64,000 bases of DNA from Aculops lycopersici (GCA_015350385.1 WNKI01000003.1:3326994-3390993); one strand, 5' to 3'. Numbered from the stretch's first letter, positions 46,260-57,585 are shown. Notes: generated from the letters alone by a model not told the origin. Translations and numbers: made by a program.

Positions 46260-46587
46260 GACTAATATTTCTGATTGCTTTCTAAAGTTAAATCTTCATT
46301 TGCGATTTAGAACTAGTGAAATTTTTATCTGCGCGCCGTCACATGTCAGCTTGTAACGGGCTGATATACAATACAATGTATAAATCATTGCATGTGTTTT
46401 CGTTGTTGTTATTATTATTGTTGTTGCTTCACCCACGGCCTCGGGCCAATAATTCGCAATCCCTTCTGCTGGGTCACTATACAGTCGCTGTACCTATTGC
46501 CATTAGCGAGATTTTCCGCGCCACTAATACTATCACTATTGTTTCAATTTCAATTATAGTTAAAGACCAAATCTAATCCAATGTAAA
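46260..46587. promoter_or_regulatory. Divergent HP1/RPP21 promoter, copy 2
   Basis: Near-identical to 42592-42919, with base differences seen at about 46485 and 46562. Confidence 0.6.
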
Positions 46588-46878
46588 ATGTCCACACAAC
46601 AATCATTACACCTAAGCTATCTGCAACAGGTTAGTCAGATGGTCAGTAAAGACTGTGCCTCTCAAGCCGCCCGATTGGGTTATGTGGCCAAAAAAATATC
46701 AAGCAAGCATCAGATTCACATAAATGGCGCCGATTCGCCCAAGTTAATGCGCTGCAAAGTTTGCCAAGCTTTTGTGAATGTTGATAGCATAAATTGCGCA
46801 GGTGGATCACTGCAAATTACCTGTTCGCTATGCGGCCACAAAACAAAGAGGAATCTAGTTGCAAAGATAGATTCATGA
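46588..46878 (+). CDS. RPP21: Ribonuclease P/MRP subunit Rpp21-like, copy 2
   Basis: 96 aa, with the same zinc-ribbon protein layout as copy 1 and all four cysteines kept. Two amino-acid changes and two silent changes separate the copies. The stop is 47 bp from the stop of the convergent coiled-coil gene. Confidence 0.74.
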   Translation: MSTQQSLHLSYLQQVSQMVSKDCASQAARLGYVAKKISSKHQIHINGADSPKLMRCKVCQAFVNVDSINCAGGSLQITCSLCGHKTKRNLVAKIDS

Positions 46879-46881
46879 GTG

Positions 46882-46887
46882 AATAAA
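46882..46887 (+). terminator. Poly(A) signal, RPP21 copy 2
   Basis: AATAAA starts 4 nt after the stop codon. Confidence 0.5.
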
Positions 46888-46925
46888 TTAGATTGGATCT
46901 TATTTAATTTTGAAATTGAGCAATA

Positions 46926-47888
46926 TTACTGGAATGAGATCTTCTCATTTTCAACCTCTTTCAATACTGACTGCATCCTGTTAACCAATCCTTGGACTTC
47001 CATCATAGTTTTGTCCTCAAGTTTGTCAAAGAATTCTAAATCTGTGATTTCAAGAGTCGAATTTTCTCCTTCTGGTCTACCTTTGTAAAAACTGAATCGA
47101 TCTAGATAACTATTTCCCAATCTGTTTGACTGATTAGGTGGCGAGAGGGACGAGACGCTGGAGTCTGTGTCTAGATTGATGGTTACATTATCATCGAACC
47201 TGATACTCCTAGCGCCACGACTTGCAGTTGAGGTGGTCATCTTTGGTGTTGTCTTGGATTTGATAATGGGCGTTGAGAAGGACTGGGGCGATGATATGGA
47301 TGAGGTCGAAGATTGTGAGCTGATTGATGAGGAATTATTTGACATGTTGTCGGAGTTTTGCGTCTGGTTGTTTGGCAGATTTCGCAACCTTCGTGCCTCC
47401 ATATCGAGTTCTCGCTCCCTTTGCTTAAGCATCAACGTTTTCCTTTCAACTTCCTTGGAGCGATTCTCGGTATAAAGATTAAACTGACGCCTCAAGGCAA
47501 CAATCTCTTGTAGCATGTTCTCTACATACTGAGCAGTCTTATGGCTCATTCCCATCATCTCGGGCGCCTCGTCAACTCCTTGCTTGACCACACTGAGATC
47601 ATTCTTGATTCTATCTATTTCCATTATAAGCTTGCTCCTGTGTCTTTCCCTCTCCTTAACTCTCGCTTGATCCTCGACTCGTTGCCTGATGGCCTGATCG
47701 TAAGCAAATCTGGTCTCATTGGCGGAGATAAATGTTGGTGTTACGTCATTCTTGCACGTGCAGCGATAGTCCGTTCTTTTATCGGTTGTGGTTGCCTGTT
47801 TTGGCATCGGTGGTCTCTGGCGTCTGATATTGGAATTTGAGTGCAAATCGTAACAAATGATTGGTGGTCTTGGGGGTTGCGAGGCCAT
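46926..47888 (-). CDS. Coiled-coil protein of unknown function
   Basis: 320 aa from the ATG at 47888 (MASQPPRPPIICYDL); a longer in-frame start at 47996 adds 36 residues and is less likely. The N-terminus is Pro-rich, followed by a CxC pair (YRCTCKND). A charged helical region from about residue 60 to 180 (QRVEDQARVKERERHRSK, VERKTLMLKQRERELDMEAR) should form a coiled coil. A Ser/Asn-rich low-complexity stretch follows. The C-terminus holds a conserved-looking helix (FFDKLEDKTMMEVQGLVNRM). No family was recognised. Its 3' end was copied to 43258-43375. Confidence 0.75.
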   Translation of the reverse strand: MASQPPRPPIICYDLHSNSNIRRQRPPMPKQATTTDKRTDYRCTCKNDVTPTFISANETRFAYDQAIRQRVEDQARVKERERHRSKLIMEIDRIKNDLSVVKQGVDEAPEMMGMSHKTAQYVENMLQEIVALRRQFNLYTENRSKEVERKTLMLKQRERELDMEARRLRNLPNNQTQNSDNMSNNSSSISSQSSTSSISSPQSFSTPIIKSKTTPKMTTSTASRGARSIRFDDNVTINLDTDSSVSSLSPPNQSNRLGNSYLDRFSFYKGRPEGENSTLEITDLEFFDKLEDKTMMEVQGLVNRMQSVLKEVENEKISFQ

Positions 47889-48543
47889 GATTGTGGAGAG
47901 GCTGATATGAGGAGGTAGGGTCGACAGGCTAAAAATTTTAATGTAAACAAAATATAAACTATTATGGTGCCGGGCAACGATTGGTGCGCGATGCAACTCT
48001 CCTCTCTTGATGCAAATATTAGCTCCAGCCTGCAGTTTGTTACCGTTGTATTTTGCCCTGCTTGAATACGAGCTCGCAGCCTGTAATCTGCTGCATTAAC
48101 GTTATACTCACAGTCAAAAAGTTTCACTTGTGCGCTTGCGCCCTCGACGTTTGCAACACACTGGCGCCATAATACGAACTGCGTGCTGCAAGAGCCCACA
48201 AGCGAGTCAGTGCTCGCTCGGTTGCTCGCTCACTCACTCAGTCACACATTTGCAAAGCGAGACTAACCTTTAACCCGAACCAAGCCAAGACTCACTCTCT
48301 ATCAGTCTGGTTGAGACGATTATCATCATCAGGATATGAGCCAGAGAAACTTTACATCATCAAAAAACATTTCATCGATTCAGATGAATTTAATTGAATT
48401 TGTTAATTAGTAGAGTGTAAGAGTAAAAGTTTCTTCCACTCATTACTCTCCCTCTCACCTACATATCAGAAACTTTATTCCAACATTAGTCTAGCAACAT
48501 AGTCATCATAGAAACAAGTACAATAGCGGCAAAGAGCAAGAGG
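47889..48543. promoter_or_regulatory. Divergent promoter region between the coiled-coil gene and Sfmbt
   Basis: 655 bp separate the two divergent starts. GCTC/ACTC-rich repeats occur near 48210-48240. No other coding frame is supported. Confidence 0.5.
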
Positions 48544-51500
48544 ATGAATGGCAACACTGGCCCCAAGGATGGAGTTACCTTTTGGCACTCGAAGATGAGT
48601 TTATACTCAGGTTATGAGCAAGGGGATATAGTTGAGGTTGTTCATGAGCCAAACAAATATTGGCTTGCAACAGTGGAGTATTCATTCAAGAGTCTGGTTT
48701 TATTGAAGTGGCTCGGTGATTATGGGGACTTTTGGATTGATGCCTCACTACAGAACGACCCCTCGAATAATCCCGTCCGCCAGCTAAGCGATGGAAAAAC
48801 TTACTACAGGCCAAAGAGGATATTCCGTCTTGGTCATCATAAGAAATGTGTCTCGCGATGCCAATTCATACTCGAGCAACCGAGTAAAGTTTTAGAGAAA
48901 CCCTCCATGTACAATCCGGCTAATGACCCATATGCAAATGTTCAAAATCTCGACGACTTGTTGGCGCTCAACATGAACAAGATTAAGAGTTCCCTTGAAA
49001 CTAGCGCAAGATTATTAGAGAACAAGCGACATGATGACGAAGAGGAGCATATTGTGATAGCCAAGACAAAAATAGATTATGGACAAGAGGATGCCGACGA
49101 GCTAGAGGCGGCATTACAAAATTTGAACGACATTGACTCTGGTGTTGTTGTGCAAAACCAACAACAACAACAACCTGAACCTAGATCTTCACTGCCAGTT
49201 AGAGAGAGTGAGGGTGCGACTTCTAATGAGTCACAACTACCTAGAGATGAAGATCATTATAAAACAATGACAAGTGACAACATAAAGGATGAAAATCTGG
49301 TCGTTGAATCGAAAGAAGTAGATTCCACCCTTATTACTACCGACCAACTATTGCAATCAGCCACCGACACTGACTCGTCTAGTTCCTTTCCCATTCCGGA
49401 GGTATCATCTGCTAGTAACCAAAATGAATCGACTACTGACACAGTCAAGAGTCAGTACGACTCGGGCATGAGTTCCTCTCCACCCACCTCCACAGAGACA
49501 CCAAAAGATAACCTGGCGCCATCATTATCGTCTATTGATAACCAAAGGTTCAAGCAAGGATCAGCCGAAGGGCAAAACACTAATGAGAACCTACGAATAA
49601 TATGCGAGAATCTCCAAACTAGTGCCAGTTTGACAGGCAAGTACTCGGGTCTAGGAAAATACATGAAACAAGAGCTCGAGGTTAAGCCAAAGCAAATCTT
49701 TGATCTTGGAGGACTGAACCACGAGCGACTAGTGGTGCCAGGAACAATATTGGAAGTAGCCCATGTAATGCGAGATAACGTTGGACCCGAGTCCAAGGTA
49801 GAGGGTAATGATCTTTGGACGGCCCATTGGTATGCTATTGTTTTGAAGAATACTAGCGGATTGTTGACATTACGTTGGTTCCTCTGTGATGATCCCAAAT
49901 TCAAGCAGGGTCGCCTGGAAATGAAATCTATCAAGTCAGAACTTATTCAGGAGCAAGCATCTGAGCTAGAGTTAGCTTCTGCCAAGAGCAATAACAATAA
50001 TTTAACTGCAAACGATGGCAGCAATATCAGTTTGAAAAAGGAAGTCAAATCGCCCGAGGAAATGTCAACCATAGACGAGTCCGGTTGTGGCGACAAGTTG
50101 AATGCAGAGTTGTTGACATTTACCATGCACTTTTGCAATCCATGTATACAAACTTTCAACCAATATGCAAACTACAATCCAGCTAGAAAACTCAAGTTGC
50201 CATACAAAATGTCCAACTTTCTCGAGGCGCAACTTGGAGCAGAGGGTACGGCTCAATTTGAATCTCAGCAAGTTCATTTCATCCAAACTTTAAGACGTGT
50301 GGATCTCGATCGTGATCGTCCACTAATAGACCATCTTACACTCAAGTCTCGCGAGAAAATGCCGAAGATAATCGAAATTGAGTCTCGCCAAGATCAATCA
50401 CAAGCCAAGTCGTTCACACCAGTCTTGGTAGCTTGCCGAAATCTTACCAAAGTAGTGAAGGGAAAAATTGTTGAGGCCACCATTGATAGTAGTGTGGAGT
50501 TACTGATCCATACAGAACCCATTGAGGACACCAATGAGATAGTCAAGTTCATTTATCCTTATGACACCTCTTATACTATCCTACCTGTTGAATGGGCTAC
50601 AACACACGAGGATTGCCTCTCATATCAGCCAAGTTCAAATCCAACTCCAGATATCACAAACTTGGCCACCCAAGAGGAGTCTTTGCCTAAAGTGGACATA
50701 TCACCCGAAGTAAGCCAAAAAAGTGAGATCAGTAGTCAAGAATGCCAGCCAACCCAAGAGACATGTCCACAATTAGAATCTTCAAAGGAATCCTCTATGA
50801 CAATAGAAATATCTCTCAACAGAAGACACGAAGATGAATTTTCTTCTCAATTCAAGTTGATGCAACAAGTGGAAGTTGCTCATCCAGATTCAAACTCCAA
50901 AATATGCCTTGGTAGAATCAGAAAGATGGTGTATCCTCTCCTATGGATACAAATCTCCGAGTTTACCTACACCCTACTACCATTCAACTCGACCTACATC
51001 TATCCGTCCGGCTGGTGTGCTGCTAATGGCTATTCACTGTCTAATCTATTGCCACATAGAATTAGAAAGCGAACTAAGAATTCAAGTGATATCAATGGCA
51101 AGAACAATCGCAACAAGCGAGTCAAAATATCTCACGAAGACTCTCGACAACTAATTAATCCAAATGATAAGCAACAGACACTGCTCAGCGACGATAATGA
51201 CTATGAAATTGAAGAATTAGATTTAGGATCAACGAGCCTACGCGCCCTACATAGTGACTTTCTATCCGACGAGGATGTCGTACAAATTTATTTCAATCAT
51301 AAGTGCTTCACAGGACCAACCCTAAGTAAAAGCAAGATTTGCTCGCTACCCAGATACGTGGGCCCGGGTCGTTTCAAGTTGGTCATGGAGGAAGTTATGA
51401 CAAAGATAATCTCTGTTGCCTATGTGCCACCAAGAGTTTTAAATGACCTCAGCTCGAATAGTTTCAAGGAATTGCTTCTGGCTCGAAATCTAACAAACAC

Positions 51501-52437
51501 TAGCGAGATGGAATTCAAGGCCAAGTACCAGAAGCGAGTCCACCGAGAGTGTGTTCCGGTTTGCTTGAATCCCAATGATGTATTGCGTTATTGCGAATGC
51601 GTTTGCGAGCATCTCAAATGTTGCTACAATTTGATTGGACCCAATTCATACGATGGCGACGATTGTCCTGGCCATTGTCGTGCCTTGACCAAGAGCAACA
51701 AATTTATGAAACGTGCGGCCTACTACCGAGAGAAGGCAAGAAACGGAGAGTATACCAATGAGAACAGCACTAGCAACAATACCGACAATCCTGCTAGCTC
51801 CAAGTCAAAGTCGAGCAACAAGTCGAATTCGCGAGCTCGATACGCTGGCCGCGATTCATCGAGTTCAAATTCTAGCATGTCAAGGTCTGAGGCCGCAAAT
51901 GGAGCCATCAACCTAACCACAACCAATAGGACCGACAACAATGGTTCCGCCAACGCCACTGGCAGTCGCCCATCGTCAACAGGTATCAACGACGCCAAAG
52001 AAAATCTTACTGCTTTGCAGGAAGCGATAAAAGAGGAACAGGTGCAACAGCAGCAGAGAGAAATATCAGCTTTGCACGAGGAAACCAACCAAAGGGTATC
52101 GGCGACTGACGAGCCAAACGCTACCGAGCGGAAGTTGCCGGTTAACTTGAGAGCAAAAACGATACCATTGGAGTTTAACATCGTCGGCTTGCCCGAGGGA
52201 TGGACAGTAGAGGAGGTTGCCGAGCACTTAAAGTTAAATGGACTAGGTCGCTTCAATCCACAGATGGTTGCCGAGGGTGTAGACGGACAGGCGCTGGTGC
52301 TTTTGGATCGAGCCATTATTAGGGAGCAATTCCAACAGACAAATCACCCAAAGGTCAAGTATACATCGGACGAGCTGGGTAGACTTTATCGCTTTGTCGA
52401 ATACGTAAAAAATCGCTCAGAAGCCACTAGACTATGA
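48544..52437 (+). CDS. Sfmbt: Sfmbt-type Polycomb protein (MBT repeats, SLED, SAM)
   Basis: 1297 aa, single exon. An MBT repeat begins almost at the N-terminus (about 10-105). Acidic low-complexity sequence follows, then MBT 2 (about 395-565), MBT 3 (about 575-695) and MBT 4 (about 775-840; PSGWCAANGYSL). The SLED domain (about 910-1045) has IYFNHKCFTGP, LPRYVGPGRFKL and the Cys-rich CECVCEHLKCCYNLIGP. A C-terminal SAM domain (about 1210-1290; PEGWTVEEVAEHLKLNGLG) can polymerise or pair with Scm. Sfmbt joins the DNA-binding protein Pho in PhoRC, which anchors Polycomb complexes. Unlike Drosophila Sfmbt, no FCS zinc finger is seen before MBT 1. MBT 4 lacks the usual Asp and Trp methyl-lysine pocket pattern. 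SFMBT and L3MBTL are related, but the SLED domain favours Sfmbt. Confidence 0.9.
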   Translation: MNGNTGPKDGVTFWHSKMSLYSGYEQGDIVEVVHEPNKYWLATVEYSFKSLVLLKWLGDYGDFWIDASLQNDPSNNPVRQLSDGKTYYRPKRIFRLGHHKKCVSRCQFILEQPSKVLEKPSMYNPANDPYANVQNLDDLLALNMNKIKSSLETSARLLENKRHDDEEEHIVIAKTKIDYGQEDADELEAALQNLNDIDSGVVVQNQQQQQPEPRSSLPVRESEGATSNESQLPRDEDHYKTMTSDNIKDENLVVESKEVDSTLITTDQLLQSATDTDSSSSFPIPEVSSASNQNESTTDTVKSQYDSGMSSSPPTSTETPKDNLAPSLSSIDNQRFKQGSAEGQNTNENLRIICENLQTSASLTGKYSGLGKYMKQELEVKPKQIFDLGGLNHERLVVPGTILEVAHVMRDNVGPESKVEGNDLWTAHWYAIVLKNTSGLLTLRWFLCDDPKFKQGRLEMKSIKSELIQEQASELELASAKSNNNNLTANDGSNISLKKEVKSPEEMSTIDESGCGDKLNAELLTFTMHFCNPCIQTFNQYANYNPARKLKLPYKMSNFLEAQLGAEGTAQFESQQVHFIQTLRRVDLDRDRPLIDHLTLKSREKMPKIIEIESRQDQSQAKSFTPVLVACRNLTKVVKGKIVEATIDSSVELLIHTEPIEDTNEIVKFIYPYDTSYTILPVEWATTHEDCLSYQPSSNPTPDITNLATQEESLPKVDISPEVSQKSEISSQECQPTQETCPQLESSKESSMTIEISLNRRHEDEFSSQFKLMQQVEVAHPDSNSKICLGRIRKMVYPLLWIQISEFTYTLLPFNSTYIYPSGWCAANGYSLSNLLPHRIRKRTKNSSDINGKNNRNKRVKISHEDSRQLINPNDKQQTLLSDDNDYEIEELDLGSTSLRALHSDFLSDEDVVQIYFNHKCFTGPTLSKSKICSLPRYVGPGRFKLVMEEVMTKIISVAYVPPRVLNDLSSNSFKELLLARNLTNTSEMEFKAKYQKRVHRECVPVCLNPNDVLRYCECVCEHLKCCYNLIGPNSYDGDDCPGHCRALTKSNKFMKRAAYYREKARNGEYTNENSTSNNTDNPASSKSKSSNKSNSRARYAGRDSSSSNSSMSRSEAANGAINLTTTNRTDNNGSANATGSRPSSTGINDAKENLTALQEAIKEEQVQQQQREISALHEETNQRVSATDEPNATERKLPVNLRAKTIPLEFNIVGLPEGWTVEEVAEHLKLNGLGRFNPQMVAEGVDGQALVLLDRAIIREQFQQTNHPKVKYTSDELGRLYRFVEYVKNRSEATRL

Positions 52438-52495
52438 GTCATTTTCTCCTTAATATTCCCAAACGACGCCAACTCGATTTGATCAACTTGTTGAA

Positions 52496-52501
52496 AATAA
52501 A
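52496..52501 (+). terminator. Poly(A) signal for Sfmbt
   Basis: AATAAA lies about 58 nt after the Sfmbt stop. Confidence 0.6.
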
Positions 52502-55500
52502 CTGAGACTAATTAGTAATAATGCTATAACTATAGACACAATATATAATATCATTGTTTTGAACAGGTACCCAGCATTTGAGTTATTGTTGGGGTCACAA
52601 AGAAGCTCAAACTTGGTAGCGCTCTATAGTCCAAAAAAGTCACTTCCAGTAACCTACAGGAGAAATTTTCTGACTAAACCTCTGATTCTGAGATAAGTCT
52701 TCGAGAGAAATCTAAAGTGAGAACCCATTTTTGAGACGCATTAGAGGAGTTTTCCATTCAAGGATCAGTATTGGCACCACCGGAATCTGAGTTCAACTTT
52801 CTAGAATGAGCAACCAGTGAGTATATTTGTGTGCCTAGTGACTGGCACCTTTGATTCAGGTAGGCATGCGGCATAATGCAAGCGTTCGTGCTCAAGGCAT
52901 CCAATAGAGCAACCGATTTGACGAATCCAAGCTCCGGGTTTGAGATGATGTTTGCAGTGGAGCTGTCATCAATTTGTTTCGTTCAAATTTGGGTGATTGT
53001 CAAGGATGAAAGTTCATTTCATTGGAGTTGTGGACGCTAGGCAATACGATCGTCTTAGTTGTTTTGTTACCACGCTGCTAAGCTCGTGTCCGTTTCCGTC
53101 GCATTGCGATGAGGGAGCGAAGCTTCCGCTTTGTCGAGCCACGAGTTACTTGTGAGGTGCAAGAAACATTTTGTTCCGCACTGATCTCACTTAAGAAACA
53201 GTAGTGTACGAAAAACAAGTCTTAGAAACTCTGCTAATCTCAACACCTTGGGGTTCCAATGGAGGACAAGTCGACCAGATGATCATTTCGATCGATCGCC
53301 CCCCCCCCTTCAACCTCTCTAATACGGTTTGGCTCCTGCAGATCGGTACCCAAGGCTGGGTCAGTGATCATTTGAGAGACTAATGACTAAGGCTCAAAGG
53401 AGTCGACATCGAATAGTTTTACTCTCACTGCGGAATGCCCCCCAGCCGGTTCCCACGCAAACAACCTATGCGCTGATTACCCAATACGAATGCCAACTAA
53501 TTGCACATGCTCAATGATCACAAGGGCGCCAGAGGATAAGTGAGCGAGTTAGGCGGAACGTGAAATGGCTAAGGGTTAATCGGTGATTGGTCTAACAGTG
53601 AGCTCAAATTACCAATCTCGTACCTATACTTCGTTTCTCAATTATAACGAGCTTGCACGTTGCTCATGAAGTTAGTCAATCTAAGAATGCAGTCAGCCAC
53701 CCCCACTCGATCACAAGACTCGATGGATTGGATTAAATAGAATTACCTAGACGGCGCCACCGTCGTCGCCACTGCCGCCAAGAATCAATCAGACCGAGTG
53801 GGGCTCATGGTGCAAACATCCTCTACTAATCCTCATGATTAATTAGCCTTTGCAGTCGAGCCTCTAAGTAGTGGGTGTATTTACTTAGTGACCATTAAGA
53901 TTTCCCTTGTAAACTTCGATGGCTTAGATCGATCTAACTTTGATATAACCACAATAATATTACTGCTTATACTGATACTTCCACCCTTTACCCTGTGACA
54001 GTTTAACTGGAGGTTATTTGTCACAACAAAGCCAATGGCATCAGTGGATGCTATTTGCTGTAGGACGATATGATAATAGACGAGCATTTGAAGCAACTGT
54101 ATGGGTAAGACAAGATTGTGAGTTGATCTAAGTTATCTAACGAAAGACAGAGTGGAGGGGGACAGAAAGTCGAGCTTGTAAGCGATACTCGCTGGGTACA
54201 TGGCAGCAGAATATTTGGAATTCAAGCTGATATCAACATCAAGGGGACATTCACAGCTATGAGAGTTGCAGGTTTTTTCTTTCTGTGTCGCATCCTCGTG
54301 ACGCCAAATTGGCCAGTAAAACGTTGCGGTTTGCCCACGGAGTCATAGTTGCGGCGATCTACCTTAAACAACATTGGAAATTGGAGCTCGACGAACTTGA
54401 CCTACACAGGGATACAGCAGGTAAACGCTCGCAGGGGCGAGAGAAAACGCGGTGCAATGAAGACGACACATCGACTCTGATGGCCGATTCAATTTTCTGC
54501 ACCGTGTGTAGTGGAGTAGAGCAGCAAGTTTGTCGCCTGTCCGCCTGCTGGCTAGCCAGTTGCTCGGTGGTGGTTGCTGCCGAGCGTCGGCGACAGTTTT
54601 AGCTAGAGTTTTAGTCAAGTTCAGCTTGGATGGCGGACGAATGATTATGTTGAACAAACGACCAGACAGCAGTTGAGATAGAGAAAAGTACCTGTGCAGA
54701 AATACTTGCAGGCAGTGGCAGCCGTCTTTGGCTAGCGGAATCATCTGGTGGTTGTTTGGTTGCGATGTCGGATTTGCGGAAACTCTGGACTAAATGACGC
54801 CGACAGCTCCAACTGAAAGGACAGTTGCCATTCGCTTCGTTTCTCCAGTCGAATGCCGCTTCTAATCTGGCACATAGTAGGCCAGCTTGCTGTCGATTTC
54901 AATCATGCAACAGGAATTGTGGAAACTTTTCTATGAGCAAATAGCGAGCGAGGAGCTAGTGAGCAGGCTGACTGACTGGCTATATGGCAGGTGGCAGCTG
55001 TACTCCCCAATCTCTTGTGCATTTCGTTGCTCACCTGACGGCCGCGAACACTGCAGAACAACTGCCGTAGCAGTAACAGCACACCAACTTTGCTTTGTGA
55101 CAGGTACAAGGCGATGGAATTGGCAGCGTTGGCATTTTTATACCTCTAGCCACTCGGCGATCTTCTATTGGCCGCCAGGTAGTTGCTGCTGTGTGGCTCC
55201 ATCCACTCGATTGTCCGCTGCTGCCACTAAATCTAGCGAGCGAGAGAAAAGTTTGCCAAGTTCGATTGGATTCGCTTTTGTTGCTCGGCTAGCTTGCCAT
55301 TCTTCTCGATGTTGCTGCCATCCGAAGACTGGCTAGACCATGAGTGGCAACAAAAGTTGTGTGCCGTTGATGATGGCCGGCCATTTGGCGACTGATGATT
55401 CCAACCACTTGCGGCGCTCTTCTGAAAACTAAATCCCCAGCTAGCTTTCCCCAATCGAGACTTCACGTTGTTCAGGCGTTTGCAAACGGAAAAACAACAA

Positions 55501-56373
55501 CAACGAGAACTAACGCAGCATCCGGCATCCTGCTAGCTAAGTGGTTCCGCTGATGCCTCCGCTTCCACAGCGACAACCTCGACATCTCCACCACAACTCC
55601 AACTCCAACCGCCACCTCAGCTCACGGCGACTGCCGCTTGCTGGGCGCGCGACAGGCGGACATTGCGGCTCCCTGTTGCCGTGACGCCGTCGTCGTCGTC
55701 GCCGCCGCCAGCACCGTTGCCGTTGCTGTCAACCTCAAAGCTCGAAAAAGTAGTTCTGGAGCTTTCCCGTCGTTGGAGTAGAGTTTGCAGTTTGCGGTAG
55801 ACTCCACTCGAAACAACTCCAGTGACCATGCAACACACAATTTGTGTCACTTACGTAACATTACGACGAGGCAATCGCCGCTAAAATTGCTCCCTCTCTC
55901 TCGCCCTCCAGTTTGCCGACTCATCGGCATTTGCCGCCCCCACGAACATACACCATTTTTAAGACTGCGACTATTCGTTAGACAAGCGCGCTGCTGCTGG
56001 CTCCCTCCGGAAAAAAGGAGGACGCGCTTGGGGATGGAGTGTGATGTGAGGTAGCGGCCACATTAGACTGCATTAAACTAGCCACTTGGCGATTTGAGAG
56101 GGAGAGAAAGAGAGCGAGAGAGCGACACAATTTCGTAGCTCAAGTGAAAGTCGAGGTGCTAGGTGCCAAAAGTTTCAAGTAGACAAAATGGGGATTGTGG
56201 CACTTTCTTTTTTTCTCGTCTCTAGGCGGCAGCGAGAGACTGAAGTGCAGGTGCAATTTAACTTTTTCTCTTCTTTGGAAACCTATCAAGTGAGCACAGC
56301 AGGCTTATGAGTAAAGTCAACACTCTCTTACTCTCTTTCTGTTCCCCGGTGACAGTATCAGCAGGCTGCTAGC

Positions 56374-56405
56374 CGGCAAGCTCGTCATCGATGACGAGCT
56401 TGCCG
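56374..56405. repeat. 32-bp perfect palindrome
   Basis: CGGCAAGCTCGTCATC is followed directly, with no spacer, by its exact reverse complement. Symmetry ends sharply on both sides. Confidence 0.9.
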
Positions 56406-57546
56406 CCAAATTAGAGGGCTGAACGGCTGGCCTCCCGCTTGGTTTAGTGGATGAGAAAACTAGCTAACCCCTCGGGGTCGTGTCGTGAATTACGACTACG
56501 ATTACCTCGACGATGAGACGTCGATCGTTGGCATTGTGGCGCTATGTTTTCTGGCAAGCGGACTGCGCACAGGTGCACGTTTTCGCCGTCATCACCTGGA
56601 GTTGATGTTATTGGAGCTAGGTGGAGCAGTTGGCTTCAACGCCGACTCCGACGTCGACGCTGCTCACGTTGCTGCTGAACCCGACTGACGCAACGCGACG
56701 CAGCGACAGGAGACAGGATACAGGTGCGCTCTCGCTTGGTAACAGCACGCGCATGGCGCATTGACTGACTGGAAATCTATCTCGCACTCTCCGGGTCTGA
56801 GTGACTCGCGCGAACAACGCTCAACCCGTACTTTGCGTTCAAGTTCATTGTCGCCGCGAGCGCTGGGCGCTCACCTGAGTGCCAGCAAGCGAGCGCGGGA
56901 ATTTGGACCCGAGATGCGTGCATAGTGAACGGGCGTGACTTGATAACACCATGTTTGCTGGCCGCTTATGGGAGCGGGGCGCAACCTGAGCGCTTGTGCC
57001 GCCTCCACTCGTCGCGCGTGCACTCACTGTGTGTTGCGTCAACCCTCCTATGCAATTGAACCACCACCAACAAAACCACTAGCGCCGCCGCCGCCTAATA
57101 GAGTGAGAGAGAGAGAGTCTTTTGCTAATTCCAATGCCACCGGCGTTGCTTCGAACTTAGCAATCACCAGCCGAATGGCAAGCCGTTTGCCTTCCCCCTT
57201 CGCCATCGTCGTCGTCGGCGCCGCGGCCGCCGAGTTGCGTGGCGGGAACAGCGCGCATTTCTCGCCTGCATTCGTCTAGCCAGACTGACTGCTCACAGAA
57301 CTGCAGTGGATGCCTCGCTGGCACACATGCAGCCATCGGCTCTCGACGAGACAAGCCGCGGCGAGCCAGTCATTCAGTCGGTGGGTCGCCAGCCTAGCGA
57401 CCAGCCCTATGCCAGTGTCAGCGTTAATATTCAAGGACTCGCTCAATGGGCTTGTGCGCGAGAGATTGCGAGCATAATGCCGGCAAGGCAGCGATCATAC
57501 GTAAGCTGCTTTTATTTGCGTGAGTTGAGTCTATCCGAGTCGCACT

Positions 57547-57551
<5 letters not shown>

Positions 57552-57582
<31 letters not shown>
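57552..57582. repeat. (GA)n microsatellite
   Basis: About 15 GA units upstream of EcR. Confidence 0.9.

Positions 57583-57585
<3 letters not shown>

Larger units (their letters stand above)
45528..47043. repeat. Segmental duplication, copy 2
   Basis: Direct repeat of 41854-43375. The offset is 3674 bp up to the HP1 acidic tract and 3668 bp after it, because the tract is 6 bp shorter. About 15 other single-base differences are visible. Copy 2 adjoins the full coiled-coil gene. Confidence 0.95.

Noticed and set aside
47741..48199. Minus-strand 152-codon open frame near the coiled-coil gene start
   Set aside because: Its second half overlaps the coiled-coil gene in another frame and it shows no protein family signature.
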